This document shows, one piece after another, positions 1 through 8,856 of a stretch of 64,000 nt of DNA. The position numbers and the translations under genes were made by a program. Source of the stretch: Microcella daejeonensis (GTDB taxonomy: Bacteria > Actinomycetota > Actinomycetes > Actinomycetales > Microbacteriaceae). The DNA is taken from contig NZ_CP113089.1 of the NCBI RefSeq assembly GCF_026625045.1, positions 682,001-746,000 of the forward strand, in the 5' to 3' direction. The notes under the pieces are model-generated. The model did no database searches. It saw only the letters and a program-made list of their open reading frames with translations, and was not told where the DNA came from. The first letter of the stretch is position 1; every line of letters begins with the position of its first letter.

Positions 1-1188
1 CCCCGCGGAAGTCGCGAGTACCGGCGCCTGCTCGTGGCGCTGGCGTTCGCCGGGGTGGCGACGTTCACGCAGCTGTACTCGTCGCAGGGCATCCTGCCGC
101 TCATCTCGCGCGATCTCGGCGTCGACGCCGCGACCGCCGCCCTCACCGTCTCGGGCACGACCGCCGGGCTCGCCGCCGCGGTGCTGCCGTGGTCGCTGCT
201 GGCCGACCGCATCGGGCGGCTGCCCGCCATGCGCATCGCGATCGTCTCCGCGACCGTGCTGGGCCTGCTCGCGCCCCTCATGCCCGATGCGGCGTCGCTC
301 ATCGGCGTGCGGGTCGTCGAGGGGCTCGCGCTCGGCGGACTGCCGGCGATCGCGCTCACCTACCTCGCCGAGGAGGTCGATCGCCGGCATGCCTCCACGG
401 CCGCCGCCACCTACGTCGCCGGCACCAGCCTCGGCGGTCTGCTCGGCCGCCTCGTCGCCGCTCCGATCGCCGAGCAGGCCGGCTGGCGCATCGGCATGGG
501 CTCGGTCGCGGTGATCGCCGCCGTCGCCGCGGTCGTCTTCATCGCGCTCGCCCCCCGCTCGTACGGGTTCGCGTTCGTCGCCGGGCATCCGCTGCGCCGT
601 CTCGTACGGGTGATCGGGATGCTCGCTCGCGATCGCGTCATGCTCGCGCTCTGGGCGCAGGGGTTCCTGCTCATGGGCGGCTTCGTGACCGTGTACAACT
701 ACCTGGCCTTCCACCTGGAGGGCGCGCCCTACTTCCTCCCGCCCGCGCTCGCGTCGCTCCTCTTCACCGCCTACCTCGCCGGCACGGCGTCCTCCCGCAT
801 CGCCGGTGGCATCGCCGAGCGCACGGGGACGCGCCCGGTGCTGCTCGGCGCCGCGGTCGTGATGCTCGCGGGACTGCTGCTGACGCTCGCCGCATCGCTG
901 CTGATCGTCATCGTCGGGCTCGTCGTCATGACCGCGGGGTTCTTCGCCGGCCACGCGGCTGCCTCCGCCGCGCTGGGGCAGCGGGCAGCGCAGGGGCGCG
1001 CGCAGGCGGCGAGCGTGTACACGCTCGGCTACTACGCCGGATCGAGTCTGTTCGGCTGGCTGGGCGGGCTGGCGCTGCTGGCCGGGGACTGGCCGGCGGT
1101 GGTCTCGCTCGTGGCGGTGCTCGTGGTGCTCGCCGGGGTCGCGGCGCTCGCGGTCTCGCCCCGCGGCGGCGCTCCGGCTCGTCACTAG
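1..1188 (+). CDS. MFS drug/metabolite exporter, 5' end outside window
   Basis: Twelve-helix major facilitator exporter of the YnfM/AraJ-like type, probably proton-coupled; substrate unknown. The reading frame is open to base 1, and the residues before the first in-window GTG (base 34) look like the usual basic N-terminus (S-R-E-Y-R-R) of these carriers, so the real start lies upstream. The loop 2-3 signature D-R-I-G-R-L-P-A-M-R is visible near residue 68, followed by alternating hydrophobic segments to the end. The TAG stop also forms the first bases of a TAGACT -10 box for the next gene. The family call is solid and the substrate cannot be told. Confidence 0.85.
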   Translation, partial: PRGSREYRRLLVALAFAGVATFTQLYSSQGILPLISRDLGVDAATAALTVSGTTAGLAAAVLPWSLLADRIGRLPAMRIAIVSATVLGLLAPLMPDAASLIGVRVVEGLALGGLPAIALTYLAEEVDRRHASTAAATYVAGTSLGGLLGRLVAAPIAEQAGWRIGMGSVAVIAAVAAVVFIALAPRSYGFAFVAGHPLRRLVRVIGMLARDRVMLALWAQGFLLMGGFVTVYNYLAFHLEGAPYFLPPALASLLFTAYLAGTASSRIAGGIAERTGTRPVLLGAAVVMLAGLLLTLAASLLIVIVGLVVMTAGFFAGHAAASAALGQRAAQGRAQAASVYTLGYYAGSSLFGWLGGLALLAGDWPAVVSLVAVLVVLAGVAALAVSPRGGAPARH

Positions 1189-1197
1189 ACTTCGGCC

Positions 1198-2691
1198 ATG
1201 ACGGACGACACGCTCACGCTCGACACGGCGAGCGCGTGGGCGATCTTCATCATCAGCGTCATCGCGCTCGTCGCCCTGGTCGGCATCGCGATCGTGTCGC
1301 TCGTCGTCGTGCCGCGCAACCGCCGGCCGCAGACGGCGCTCGCCTGGCTGCTGCTCATCTACATCCTGCCGTTCGTCGGCTTCCTCCTCTTCCTGCTGCT
1401 GGGCTCGCGCAAGCTGCCGAAGCGCCGGCGCGAGAAGCAGCAGCAGATCAACGACTACATCCTCGAGACCACCGAGGGCATGGACAGGGTGCGCCGCGAC
1501 CACCCGTGGCCGCCGTGGCTCGAACCGATCGTCGAGCTCAACCGGCATCTCGGCGCGATGCCGCTCGTCGGCGGCAACGCGGCACGGCTCTACACCGACT
1601 ACGCGGGCTCCATCGAGGCGATGACGGAGGCGATCCGCGCATCCACCCGGGTCGTGCACGTCGAGTTCTACATCCTCGCGCTCGACGGCACCACCGCCGA
1701 CTTCTTCGACGCGCTCGAGGAGGCCGTCGCCCGCGGGGTCACGGTGCGGGTGCTGTACGACCACATCGCCTCCCTGCGGGTGAAGGGCTACCGGCGCACG
1801 ATGCGGCGTCTGCGGGCGGCCGGCATCGAGCACTACGCGATGCTGCCGGTGCGGCCGTTCCGACTGCAGTGGCAGCGCCCCGATCTGCGCAACCATCGCA
1901 AGTTCGTCATCGTCGACGGCTCCGTCGCCTTCACCGGCTCGCAGAACATGATCGAGCGCGGCTACCACCGCGGGCGTCGCCGCGACGGCTCCCGCCTGCA
2001 GTGGAAGGAGCTCGTCGTGCGCTTCGAGGGCCCCATCGTCTCGGGGATCGATGCGCTGTTCGCGACCGACTGGTACAGCGAGACCGACGAGCTGCTCATC
2101 CGCGAGGCGGCGACCATCCCCGACGTCGACCCCGAGGCGGGGCTGGATGCGCAGGTGGTGCCGAGCGGTCCGGCCTTCGAGGGCGAGAACAATCTGCGCC
2201 TGTTCAACTCGCTGCTCTACGCCGCGCAGCACCAGATCCAGATCTGCTCGCCGTACTTCGTGCCCGACGAGTCGATGCTCTACGCCATCACGACGGCGGC
2301 GCAGAGCGGGCTCGACGTGCAGCTGTTCGTGTCGGAGGTGGGCGATCAGCCGCTCGTGTTCCACGCCCAGCGCTCGTACTACGAGCAGCTGCTGCGCGCG
2401 GGCGTGCGCATCTGGCTGTACAAGACCCCGACGGTGCTGCACGCGAAGCACCTCACGATCGATGACGAGGTCGCCGTGATCGGGTCGAGCAACATGGACA
2501 TGCGCTCGTTCAGCCTCAATCTCGAGGTCTCGGTCATGGTGCGGGGCGAGCCGATCATCCGCGCGCTGCGCGAGGTCGAGAGGTCGTACCGCGAGAACTC
2601 CTCCGAGCTGACGCTCGAGACCTGGCTGAAGCGGCCGCGGCACATGGCGGCCTTCGACGACCTCGCGCGCATGACGGCGGCGGTGCAGTAG
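1198..2691 (+). CDS. cls: cardiolipin synthase
   Basis: Membrane cardiolipin synthase, condensing two phosphatidylglycerols (or PG with CDP-DAG) into cardiolipin. 497 residues, the usual family length. Two N-terminal helices (about residues 14-38 and 50-70, a PLDc_N domain) are followed by two phospholipase D domains. Both HKD motifs are intact: H-R-K-F-V-I-V-D at residue 233 and H-A-K-H-L-T-I-D-D at residue 415, each followed by G-S-(Q/S)-N-M. The ATG start has no clear Shine-Dalgarno, but a TAGACT box at 1186-1191 ends 6 nt before it, suggesting leaderless transcription. Confidence 0.93.
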   Translation: MTDDTLTLDTASAWAIFIISVIALVALVGIAIVSLVVVPRNRRPQTALAWLLLIYILPFVGFLLFLLLGSRKLPKRRREKQQQINDYILETTEGMDRVRRDHPWPPWLEPIVELNRHLGAMPLVGGNAARLYTDYAGSIEAMTEAIRASTRVVHVEFYILALDGTTADFFDALEEAVARGVTVRVLYDHIASLRVKGYRRTMRRLRAAGIEHYAMLPVRPFRLQWQRPDLRNHRKFVIVDGSVAFTGSQNMIERGYHRGRRRDGSRLQWKELVVRFEGPIVSGIDALFATDWYSETDELLIREAATIPDVDPEAGLDAQVVPSGPAFEGENNLRLFNSLLYAAQHQIQICSPYFVPDESMLYAITTAAQSGLDVQLFVSEVGDQPLVFHAQRSYYEQLLRAGVRIWLYKTPTVLHAKHLTIDDEVAVIGSSNMDMRSFSLNLEVSVMVRGEPIIRALREVERSYRENSSELTLETWLKRPRHMAAFDDLARMTAAVQ

Positions 2692-2769
2692 CGGCGGGAT
2701 GCTCGCACGCCGCTCGCGCGCGGCCGACGGCCTCTGGCGCCGCGGGGCCCGCGGTCGTACGGTGGGCCC

Positions 2770-3180
2770 GTGACCCAGAAGACCCTGCCCACCGATGCAC
2801 CGGTCGAGGAGTTCCTCGCGACCCTCGACGCGCGCCGCCGCGAGGAGGGCGAGCAGCTGGTGGAGCTGTTCCGCTCGGCGACGGGCGCGGAGCCGGTCAT
2901 GTGGGGGCCGTCGATGATCGGCTTCGGGCAGTACGCGTACCGCTACGCGAGCGGGCACGAGGGCGTCTGGCCGCGCGCGGCCTTCTCGCCGCGGAAGGCG
3001 AAGCTCTCGCTCTACGGGCTGCAGACGCACCCGGACGCCGGCGCCGCCCTCGCCCGCCTCGGGCCGCACACGAGCGGTGTCGACTGCGTCTACGTGACGC
3101 GTCTCGCCGCGATCGACCTCGCGGTGCTGCGTGAGCTCGTGCTGCTGAGCTGGGCGACGACGGCCGACCAGGCGGTCTGA
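2770..3180 (+). CDS. DUF1801 (YdhG-like) domain protein
   Basis: 136-residue soluble protein of the DUF1801 family, whose function is not established (the fold is related to iron-chaperone-like YdhG). Family features are the M-W-G-P-S-M-I-G-F-G stretch near residue 44, the basic S-P-R-K-A-K-L-S-L-Y block near residue 75, and a C-terminal region with a Cys (G-V-D-C-V-Y-V). The GTG start at 2770 follows TACGGT (2758-2763) by 6 nt, again a leaderless arrangement. It stands alone between cls and a non-coding stretch. Confidence 0.8.
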   Translation: MTQKTLPTDAPVEEFLATLDARRREEGEQLVELFRSATGAEPVMWGPSMIGFGQYAYRYASGHEGVWPRAAFSPRKAKLSLYGLQTHPDAGAALARLGPHTSGVDCVYVTRLAAIDLAVLRELVLLSWATTADQAV

Positions 3181-3586
3181 GCGCGGCTCCGCCGCGCGCG
3201 GGCCGGGCGAGGCGGGTGCGCCCGGGCGCGCCGCGACGCACGGGCACAGCGATGGCTTCGGTCTGGCCCTGGCGGGCGCGGTGGCGGTGACCCTGGCGGG
3301 CGGACCTCTCCCGTCCGAGATTCCTGCCCGGCGCCTTCCACGACTGCGGATCGGGTGAGACCGTTTCACCCCATCCGCAGTCATGGAAGGACCGTGGGCA
3401 TCACCGTCCCCCCTCGCCGGAGCGGCCCGCGCTCCGCGGCCGTTCGCGCCTCGGAGTGGCCCGCGCGCCGGCGCGCCAGAGCTCGGAGTCGGCACTGATC
3501 CCTCCACCGCTGCTGCCACAGCCTTGGATCCCACCATCTCTGAGAGGCGATGGGCGGGCTCGCTCGGCATCGGTCACCATGGACCG
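3181..3586. other. non-coding gap with palindromes
   Basis: About 400 bases without a credible gene. It holds one long inverted repeat (3334-3390, listed separately) and a smaller hairpin at 3419-3435 (6-bp arms GGAGCG/CGCTCC). The frame of the downstream gene is open from 3383, but residues there are low-complexity and unlike any family, so the region is taken as non-coding. Confidence 0.5.
3334..3390. repeat. long imperfect palindrome (hairpin)
   Basis: Arms of about 25 bp (3334-3358 and 3366-3390) pair with only two mismatches around a loop of roughly 7 nt. The left arm begins CCTTCCACGACTGCGGAT and the right arm ends ATCCGCAGTCATGGAAGG. There is no T-tract, so it is either a hairpin terminator for the DUF1801 gene or a dispersed extragenic palindrome. 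Confidence 0.7.
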
Positions 3587-4117
3587 GTGACGACGGAGCG
3601 ATCAGGCACCTTTCGCCGGGACCGGTCGGGACGGCCGCTGGCATGGGGCGGCTTCGGCGGATTCGAGGAGTTCATCCGTCAGCAGGGTGGCATCGTCACA
3701 CGGGCGGAGCTGCTCGACGCCGGGTGGACGCCCGATGAGCTGCGGATCGCCACCGGCTCGTTCAGACGCCCCACCCGATTGCGGCACGGCTGGTACTGCT
3801 CGACCGACGTGCCCGACATCGTGCGTCGCGCGTGGGCGTGCGGAGGGCCGCTCGCGTGCTGGAGCGCGCTCGGGTGGTACGCCGATCACGGATCGGAGAC
3901 CGCCAGGACAGCGATCGGAGATCGATCCCCCACGAGCCACAACTCCGCCTCGACGATCCACATCTCGGTCGAGTCCCGCGGGCACGCTCGGAGGGTCGAA
4001 CTCGATCCCCCGCCGCTGATCGTCCGGCACAGCCTCACCACCGCCGACAGCCCCCGGGCGCGGTGGGCCGTCCCCGTCGACGTGGCGTTGCGGCAGACCC
4101 GGTACTGCACCGGGTGA
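3587..4117 (+). pseudogene. truncated AbiEi-antitoxin/DUF559-type protein
   Basis: From GTG 3587 the frame gives 176 residues. It starts like the widespread actinobacterial proteins that carry an AbiEi-type winged-helix N-terminus: F-E-E-F-I-R-Q-Q-G-G-I-V-T-R-A-E-L, then R-H-G-W-Y near residue 65, then a beta-rich middle with I-H-I-S-V. In full-length relatives a Vsr-like DUF559 nuclease domain follows. Here translation stops just after the segment P-V-D-V-A-L-R-Q, so the expected C-terminal domain of about 100 residues is missing, and fprA begins converging 9 nt later. It may be a decayed remnant or a shortened functional protein. Family assignment rests on pattern recognition only. Confidence 0.5.
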
Positions 4118-4125
4118 GGCGCGCG

Positions 4126-5475
4126 TCAGTCGCGCGAGATGCGCACCATCTCGTCGCGCGGCACGACCTTGATGCGGGCGCGACCGTGGGGCGCTCCGAG
4201 CTGCTGCTCGTGAGCATCCAGGCGGTGCCAGCCGTCGAGGTTCGTGTAGAGCACGCCGCGGCCGTCGAGCAGATCGACGATCGCCTGCTCCTCGGGCTCG
4301 GCGGGGCTCCACCAGCCGGAGGAGCCGTGCAGCACGTGCTTCACCGTCTCCATCGCGTCGCTCTTGGTGTGGCCGATGAGGCCGACCGGGCCGCGCTTGA
4401 TCCAACCGGTGGCGAAGACGCCGGGCATGACGGCGTTGTCGTCGCCGAGCACCCGGCCCTCGTGGTTCGGGATGACGCCGTGGCGGTCGTCGAAGGGGAT
4501 GCCGTCGAGGGGCGAGCCGAAGTAGCCGACCGCGCGGTACACGGCTTGCACCGGCACCTCGCGGAACTCGCCCGTGCCGACCACGCCGCCCGCACCGTCG
4601 GAGCGCGTGCGCTCGTACCGGAAGCCGGCGACGCGGCCGTCCTCGCCGAGCACCTCGACGGGCTTGGCGTAGAAGTGCAGGTGCAGCCGGCGCGAGGCCT
4701 GACCCGTCTCGCGGGCGCGCCACTGGGTGAAGACCTTGTCGATGACGAACAGCTGCTTGTTCGAGGCGATCGCCGCGCGGGCGGCGTCGTCGTACTCGAA
4801 GTCCTCGTCGTGCACGATCATGTCGACGTCGCGCAGCTCGCCGAGCTCGCGCAGCTCGAGCGGCGTGAACTTCACCTGCATCGGGCCGCGGCGGCCGAAG
4901 ACGTGCACGTCGGTGACCGGCGAGGCCGCAAGGCCCGCGTGCACGTTGTCGGGGATCTCGGTCGACAGCAGGTCCTCGGGGTGCTTCGCCAGCATGCGCG
5001 CGACGTCGAGCGCGACGTTGCCGTTGCCGATGACCGCGACGGACTGCGCCTGAAGCGGCCACTCGCGCGGCACATCGGGGTGCCCGTCGAACCAGCTGAC
5101 GAAGTCGGCGGCGCCGTAGCTGCCCTCGAGGTCGATGCCGGGGATGTCGAGATCGGCGTCGCGGATGGCGCCGGTGGCGAAGATCACCGCGTTGTAGTGG
5201 CGCTTCAGGTCGTCGAAGGTGATGTCGGTGCCGTAGCGCACGTTGCCGAAGATGCGGATGTCGCCGGAGTCGAGCACCTCGCGCAGCGCCGTGATGATGC
5301 CCTTGATGCGCGGGTGGTCGGGGGCGACGCCGTAGCGCACCAGCCCGTACGGCGCCGGCAGCTGGTCGAACAGGTCGATCGACACGTCGAAGGAGCGCTC
5401 GTGCTTGAGCAGGATGTCGGCGGCGTAGATACCGGCGGGGCCGGCTCCGACGATGGCGAGCCTCAGCTTGGTCAT
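4126..5475 (-). CDS. fprA: ferredoxin-NADP reductase, adrenodoxin-reductase type
   Basis: FAD- and NADPH-binding ferredoxin/adrenodoxin reductase of the FprA family, moving electrons between NADPH and small iron-sulfur proteins. 449 residues, typical length. The N-terminal FAD Rossmann motif G-A-G-P-A-G lies at about residues 11-16, followed by the family signature P-A-P-Y-G-L-V-R-Y-G-V-A-P-D-H near residue 45. The NADPH motif G-N-G-N-V-A is near residue 150, and the C-terminal G-W-I-K-R-G-P-V-G-L-I-G-H-T-K block is near residue 375. The ATG start is followed at once by the Rossmann strand, as usual. It is transcribed with the same polarity as the prenyl synthase and menG genes upstream. Confidence 0.93.
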   Translation of the reverse strand: MTKLRLAIVGAGPAGIYAADILLKHERSFDVSIDLFDQLPAPYGLVRYGVAPDHPRIKGIITALREVLDSGDIRIFGNVRYGTDITFDDLKRHYNAVIFATGAIRDADLDIPGIDLEGSYGAADFVSWFDGHPDVPREWPLQAQSVAVIGNGNVALDVARMLAKHPEDLLSTEIPDNVHAGLAASPVTDVHVFGRRGPMQVKFTPLELRELGELRDVDMIVHDEDFEYDDAARAAIASNKQLFVIDKVFTQWRARETGQASRRLHLHFYAKPVEVLGEDGRVAGFRYERTRSDGAGGVVGTGEFREVPVQAVYRAVGYFGSPLDGIPFDDRHGVIPNHEGRVLGDDNAVMPGVFATGWIKRGPVGLIGHTKSDAMETVKHVLHGSSGWWSPAEPEEQAIVDLLDGRGVLYTNLDGWHRLDAHEQQLGAPHGRARIKVVPRDEMVRISRD

Positions 5476-5582
5476 GCGGGGGTTTCCGTTCCTGGCCTGG
5501 TGCGGTCGATGATGCGGCGGGGGCCGCGCGGGCGGCGCCGAGCATCCATCCTGGCAGGCGACGCCGTCAGGATGCCCGCCGC

Positions 5583-6650
5583 CTACTTGCTGCGGTCGAC
5601 GACCGCCTCGGCGAACTTCGTCAGCGCCTTCTTCACCGGGCCGTCGGGCAGCAGCGCGAGCCCGGCGACGGCGTCGTCGGCCCAGCGGCGGGCCTCGACG
5701 AGGGTCTCGGCGGTGACGGGGTGCGTGCGCAGCTCGGCGATCGCCGCGGCGAGCTCCGCCTCATCGCCCTTCGTCTCGTCGACGTTGCGCTCGATGCGGT
5801 CGAGCAGGTCGGCCGCGCTCGCGTCGGTGAGCGCCGCGCGACGCAGGTACAGCAGCGGCAGGGTGGCCACGCCGCTGCGAAGGTCGGTGCCCTGCGCCTT
5901 GCCGGTGCCCGCCTCGGGCTCGGCGAGGTCGATGACGTCGTCGATGAGCTGGAAGGCGACGCCGATCTTCTCACCAAAGGCGACGACCGGGGCGGCGAAG
6001 GCCGGGTCGGCGTGCGAGAAGATCACGCCCATCTGGGCGGCGGCGGCGATGAGCGAGCCGGTCTTGTCGGCGAGCACCTGCAGGTAGTGCTCGATGGGCT
6101 CGTCCTCGGCGCGCGGGCCCAGGGTCTCGTGCAGCTGACCGAGGCAGAGCCGCTCGAAGGTGTCGGCCTGCAGCTTGATCGCGCGCTCGCCCAGGCTCGC
6201 CACGAGCTTCGACGCCCGGGCGAAGAGCAGGTCGCCGGTGAGGATGGCCACCGAGTTGCCCCACTTGTGCTGGGCGGTCGGCACCCCGCGCCGCAGCTCC
6301 GCCTCGTCCATGACGTCGTCGTGGTAGAGCGAGGCGAGGTGGGTGATCTCGATCGCCTGGGCGGCCGTGATGACCTCAGGGGTCGCCCCCTCGCCGAGCT
6401 GCGCGGTGAGGAGCGTCAGCACGGGGCGGATGCGCTTGCCGCCCGCCTCCAGCAGGTAGCGGGAGGTCACGTCGGCCATGTCGTCGGCGAAGGTGACCTC
6501 GCGCAGCAGCCCCGCCTCGACGGCCTCGAGACCCGTCTCGATGGCGTCGGCGAACCGGCGCTCCTCGCTCGAGGCGAAGAGCTTCTCGCCGAGACCCAGC
6601 GAGGCGCTGAGCGTCTTGCTGCGGCGGGCGAGGGGCGTGCTCCAGGTCAC
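5583..6650 (-). CDS. all-trans polyprenyl diphosphate synthase (menaquinone side chain)
   Basis: Trans-prenyltransferase that extends farnesyl/geranylgeranyl-PP with IPP to make the long isoprenoid tail for menaquinone. Both aspartate-rich motifs are present: first H-D-D-V-M-D (near residue 114), with the variant spacing of the long-chain synthases, and second Q-L-I-D-D-V-I-D (near residue 236). G-G-K-R-I-R-P near residue 70 binds IPP. 355 residues. It lies directly downstream of menG on the same strand (21-nt gap), the arrangement seen in many menaquinone operons (menG-hepT). Exact chain length cannot be deduced. Confidence 0.9.
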   Translation of the reverse strand: MTWSTPLARRSKTLSASLGLGEKLFASSEERRFADAIETGLEAVEAGLLREVTFADDMADVTSRYLLEAGGKRIRPVLTLLTAQLGEGATPEVITAAQAIEITHLASLYHDDVMDEAELRRGVPTAQHKWGNSVAILTGDLLFARASKLVASLGERAIKLQADTFERLCLGQLHETLGPRAEDEPIEHYLQVLADKTGSLIAAAAQMGVIFSHADPAFAAPVVAFGEKIGVAFQLIDDVIDLAEPEAGTGKAQGTDLRSGVATLPLLYLRRAALTDASAADLLDRIERNVDETKGDEAELAAAIAELRTHPVTAETLVEARRWADDAVAGLALLPDGPVKKALTKFAEAVVDRSK

Positions 6651-6671
6651 GGGGTGCCGATCTGTCGGGGT

Positions 6672-7445
6672 TCAGTCGGCCGCGGCCGACGACGAGGTGG
6701 GGCGTCGGCGCGCGACGCGCTTGCGGGCGACGGATGCGCGGATCGCGGCATCGAGCGGCTTGCGCCCGCGGTGCAGGGCGACGACGCCCGCGGTGAGGTT
6801 GCGGTAGGCGACGCGCGTGAACCCGGCCCCGCGCAGCCACTGGCTGAGCACGGCCTGCTCGGGCCACTCGGCGATCGACTCGAAGAGGTAGGCGTAGGCC
6901 TCGGGGTTCGAGCTCGCCGCCCCGGCGATCTTCGGCATGACGTGCTTGAGGTAGGCGAAGTAGCCCCTGCGCAGCAGCGCGACCGGCGGGCGCGAGAACT
7001 CGGCGATGACGACGCGGCCGCCGGGCTTGAGCACCCGGTACATCTCGGCGAGCGCGACGTCGGGGCGCTGCACGTTGCGCAGCCCGAAGCTGATCGTCAC
7101 GGCGTCGAACTCGTCGTCGCCGAAGGGCAGCTTCTCGGCGTCGCCCTGCACGAACTCGAGATCGGGGTGGCGCTTGCGCCCCTCCTCGATCATGCCGGCG
7201 GAGAAATCGAAGGCGATGACGGTCGCGCCCGTGCGCGCGAGGGCGGCGGAGCTGGTGCCCGTGCCGGCGGCGATGTCGAGGATGCGCTCGCCCGGCTGCG
7301 GGTCGATCGCCTTGACCGTCTGGATGCGCCAGAGGGCGGCGTTGCCGCCGGAGAGCACGGCGTTGGTCACGTCGTACTTCTTCGCGACCCCGTCGAACAT
7401 GGCCGCGACGTCAGTCGGCGTCTTGCTCAGGTCAGCCCTCGTCAC
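6672..7445 (-). CDS. menG: demethylmenaquinone C-methyltransferase
   Basis: SAM-dependent methylation of demethylmenaquinone to menaquinone, the last step of the pathway. 257 residues. The UbiE/MenG N-terminus V-A-A-M-F-D-G-V-A-K-K-Y-D is followed by SAM motif I I-L-D-I-A-A-G-T-G-T near residue 66 and the family block F-G-L-R-N-V near residue 124. A basic tail of about 25 residues extends beyond the usual end. The GTG start at 7443-7445 lies 7 nt after TAGACT on the minus strand (plus-strand 7453-7458), so the mRNA is probably leaderless. It is divergent from menF across an 81-bp intergenic region. Confidence 0.93.
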   Translation of the reverse strand: MTRADLSKTPTDVAAMFDGVAKKYDVTNAVLSGGNAALWRIQTVKAIDPQPGERILDIAAGTGTSSAALARTGATVIAFDFSAGMIEEGRKRHPDLEFVQGDAEKLPFGDDEFDAVTISFGLRNVQRPDVALAEMYRVLKPGGRVVIAEFSRPPVALLRRGYFAYLKHVMPKIAGAASSNPEAYAYLFESIAEWPEQAVLSQWLRGAGFTRVAYRNLTAGVVALHRGRKPLDAAIRASVARKRVARRRPTSSSAAAD

Positions 7446-7526
7446 ACGATGAAGTCTAGTGAGTGCTCACTGCAGGTTGGCCGCGAGCGGGCTGGATGCC
7501 CGGCACCCGCCCAGTACCCTGAGACC
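7446..7526. promoter_or_regulatory. divergent menG/menF promoter with palindromic operator
   Basis: The minus-strand -10 box TAGACT for menG occupies 7453-7458, and the plus-strand box TACCCT for menF occupies 7515-7520, each 6-7 nt from its GTG start. Next to the menG box is a clean palindrome AGTGAG-TG-CTCACT (7458-7471), which touches the -10 element and looks like a site for a TetR-type repressor. The cognate regulator is not identified. Confidence 0.5.
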
Positions 7527-8801
7527 GTGCCCTCTCCCGCCCGATCCGGGCCCTCCCTGCGGGCGGTGACCGCGGCCGTCGAGACCGGCGCCGATCCCCT
7601 CCTGCAGCACGCCTCGCCGACCCATCCCCTCGCCGCTCTGCGCCGCGGGGACGGCATCGTCGGCATCGGCGAGCTCCTGCGCCTGGAGTTCAGCGGACCG
7701 GACCGCTTCGCCGCCGCCGCGGCCGCCTGGCGCGAGCTCGCCGCGGCCTCCACCGTCGAGGACGCGGTGCACCGGCCCGGCACCGGGCTCGTGGCGTTCG
7801 GCGCCTTCGCGTTCGCCGACCGCTCGGGTGCGACGAGCGTGCTCGTCGTGCCCGAGCTCGTGGTGGGGCGGCAGGCCGGCGCGGGCTGGGTGACCCGCAT
7901 CACGCGCGCGGAGGAGGGCGGCGCCGCCGCGACCTCGGCCGAGGAGGAGCAGGGGATGCCCGCGCCGACGCCCGTCGGCGCGCGGCCCCGGGCGACGCTG
8001 GCCGCCGGATCCCTCAGCCGGGAGGAGTACGTGCAGCTCGTGCGCGACGCCGTGGGCCGGATCCGCGCCGGTGAGGTCGAGAAGGTGGTCATGGCGCGCG
8101 ACGCCGTGGCGAGCATCCCGCCCGATGCCGACCGCCGCGCCCTGCTGCAGGAGCTCGCCCAGGCCTACCCCGACACCCTCACCTTCGCCGTCGACGGGCT
8201 CATGGGCGCGAGCCCCGAGACGCTCGTGAGCGTGCACGCGCGCGAGGCCTCGGCCCGCGTGCTCGCCGGCTCGATGGCGCGCGGCGCCGGCACCGCCGAG
8301 GACGCCGCCGCCGCGACCGCCCTCGCGACGAGCGCGAAAGACCTGGACGAGCACGCCTTCGCCGTGCAGAGCGTGCTGCGCGCCCTGCGCCCGCACGCGC
8401 GCGCCGTCACCGCGAGCGAGTCGCCGTTCACGCTCAAGCTGCCGAACCTGTGGCACCTGGCGACCGACGTCGAGGTGGAACTGGCGGAGGACGCCTCGAG
8501 CCTCGACCTCGTCGCCGCCCTGCACCCGACCGCGGCGGTCGCCGGGTTCCCGACGGCCGAGGCCCTCGCCCTCATCGCCGAGCTCGAGCCCTTCGACCGC
8601 GGGCGCTACGCCGGCCCTGTCGGCTGGATCGACCAGGACGGCGACGGCGAGTGGGTCATCGCGCTGCGCTGCGCGCGGGTCGACGACGACGGCACGCTCA
8701 CGGCCTACGCGGGCGCGGGCATCGTCGCCGACTCCGACCCCGAGTCGGAGCTCGCCGAGACGCGGATGAAGTTCCGGCCGATCGCCGACGCGCTCCGGTA
8801 G
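7527..8801 (+). CDS. menF: isochorismate synthase
   Basis: Converts chorismate to isochorismate, the first committed step to menaquinone. 424 residues from GTG 7527, the first start compatible with the TACCCT box at 7515-7520. The chorismate-binding domain occupies the C-terminal 270 residues: K-V-V-M-A-R-D near residue 190, P-E-T-L-V-S near residue 230, G-S-M-A-R-G, then L-H-P-T-A-A-V-A-G-F-P near residue 330 and the terminal E-L-A-E-T-R-M-K-F block. The other members of the family (salicylate, anthranilate synthases) are less likely because all other men genes lie nearby. Confidence 0.88.
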   Translation: MPSPARSGPSLRAVTAAVETGADPLLQHASPTHPLAALRRGDGIVGIGELLRLEFSGPDRFAAAAAAWRELAAASTVEDAVHRPGTGLVAFGAFAFADRSGATSVLVVPELVVGRQAGAGWVTRITRAEEGGAAATSAEEEQGMPAPTPVGARPRATLAAGSLSREEYVQLVRDAVGRIRAGEVEKVVMARDAVASIPPDADRRALLQELAQAYPDTLTFAVDGLMGASPETLVSVHAREASARVLAGSMARGAGTAEDAAAATALATSAKDLDEHAFAVQSVLRALRPHARAVTASESPFTLKLPNLWHLATDVEVELAEDASSLDLVAALHPTAAVAGFPTAEALALIAELEPFDRGRYAGPVGWIDQDGDGEWVIALRCARVDDDGTLTAYAGAGIVADSDPESELAETRMKFRPIADALR

Positions 8802-8816
8802 AGCTCCCCGCGACCC

Positions 8817-8838
8817 CGGGGCGGGCGCACCGGCCCCG
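8817..8838. terminator. possible convergent hairpin
   Basis: CGGGGC (8817-8822) pairs with GCCCCG (8833-8838) between the convergent ends of menF and the hypothetical gene at 8857. There is no U-tract, so this is a weak call. Confidence 0.3.
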
Positions 8839-8856
8839 CGGGTGCCGTCGGTGGCC

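Noticed and set aside
3602..5545. A 647-residue minus-strand frame covering fprA and the truncated gene
   Set aside because: It overlaps fprA in another phase and is Arg/Ala-rich without domains; fprA itself has all expected motifs.
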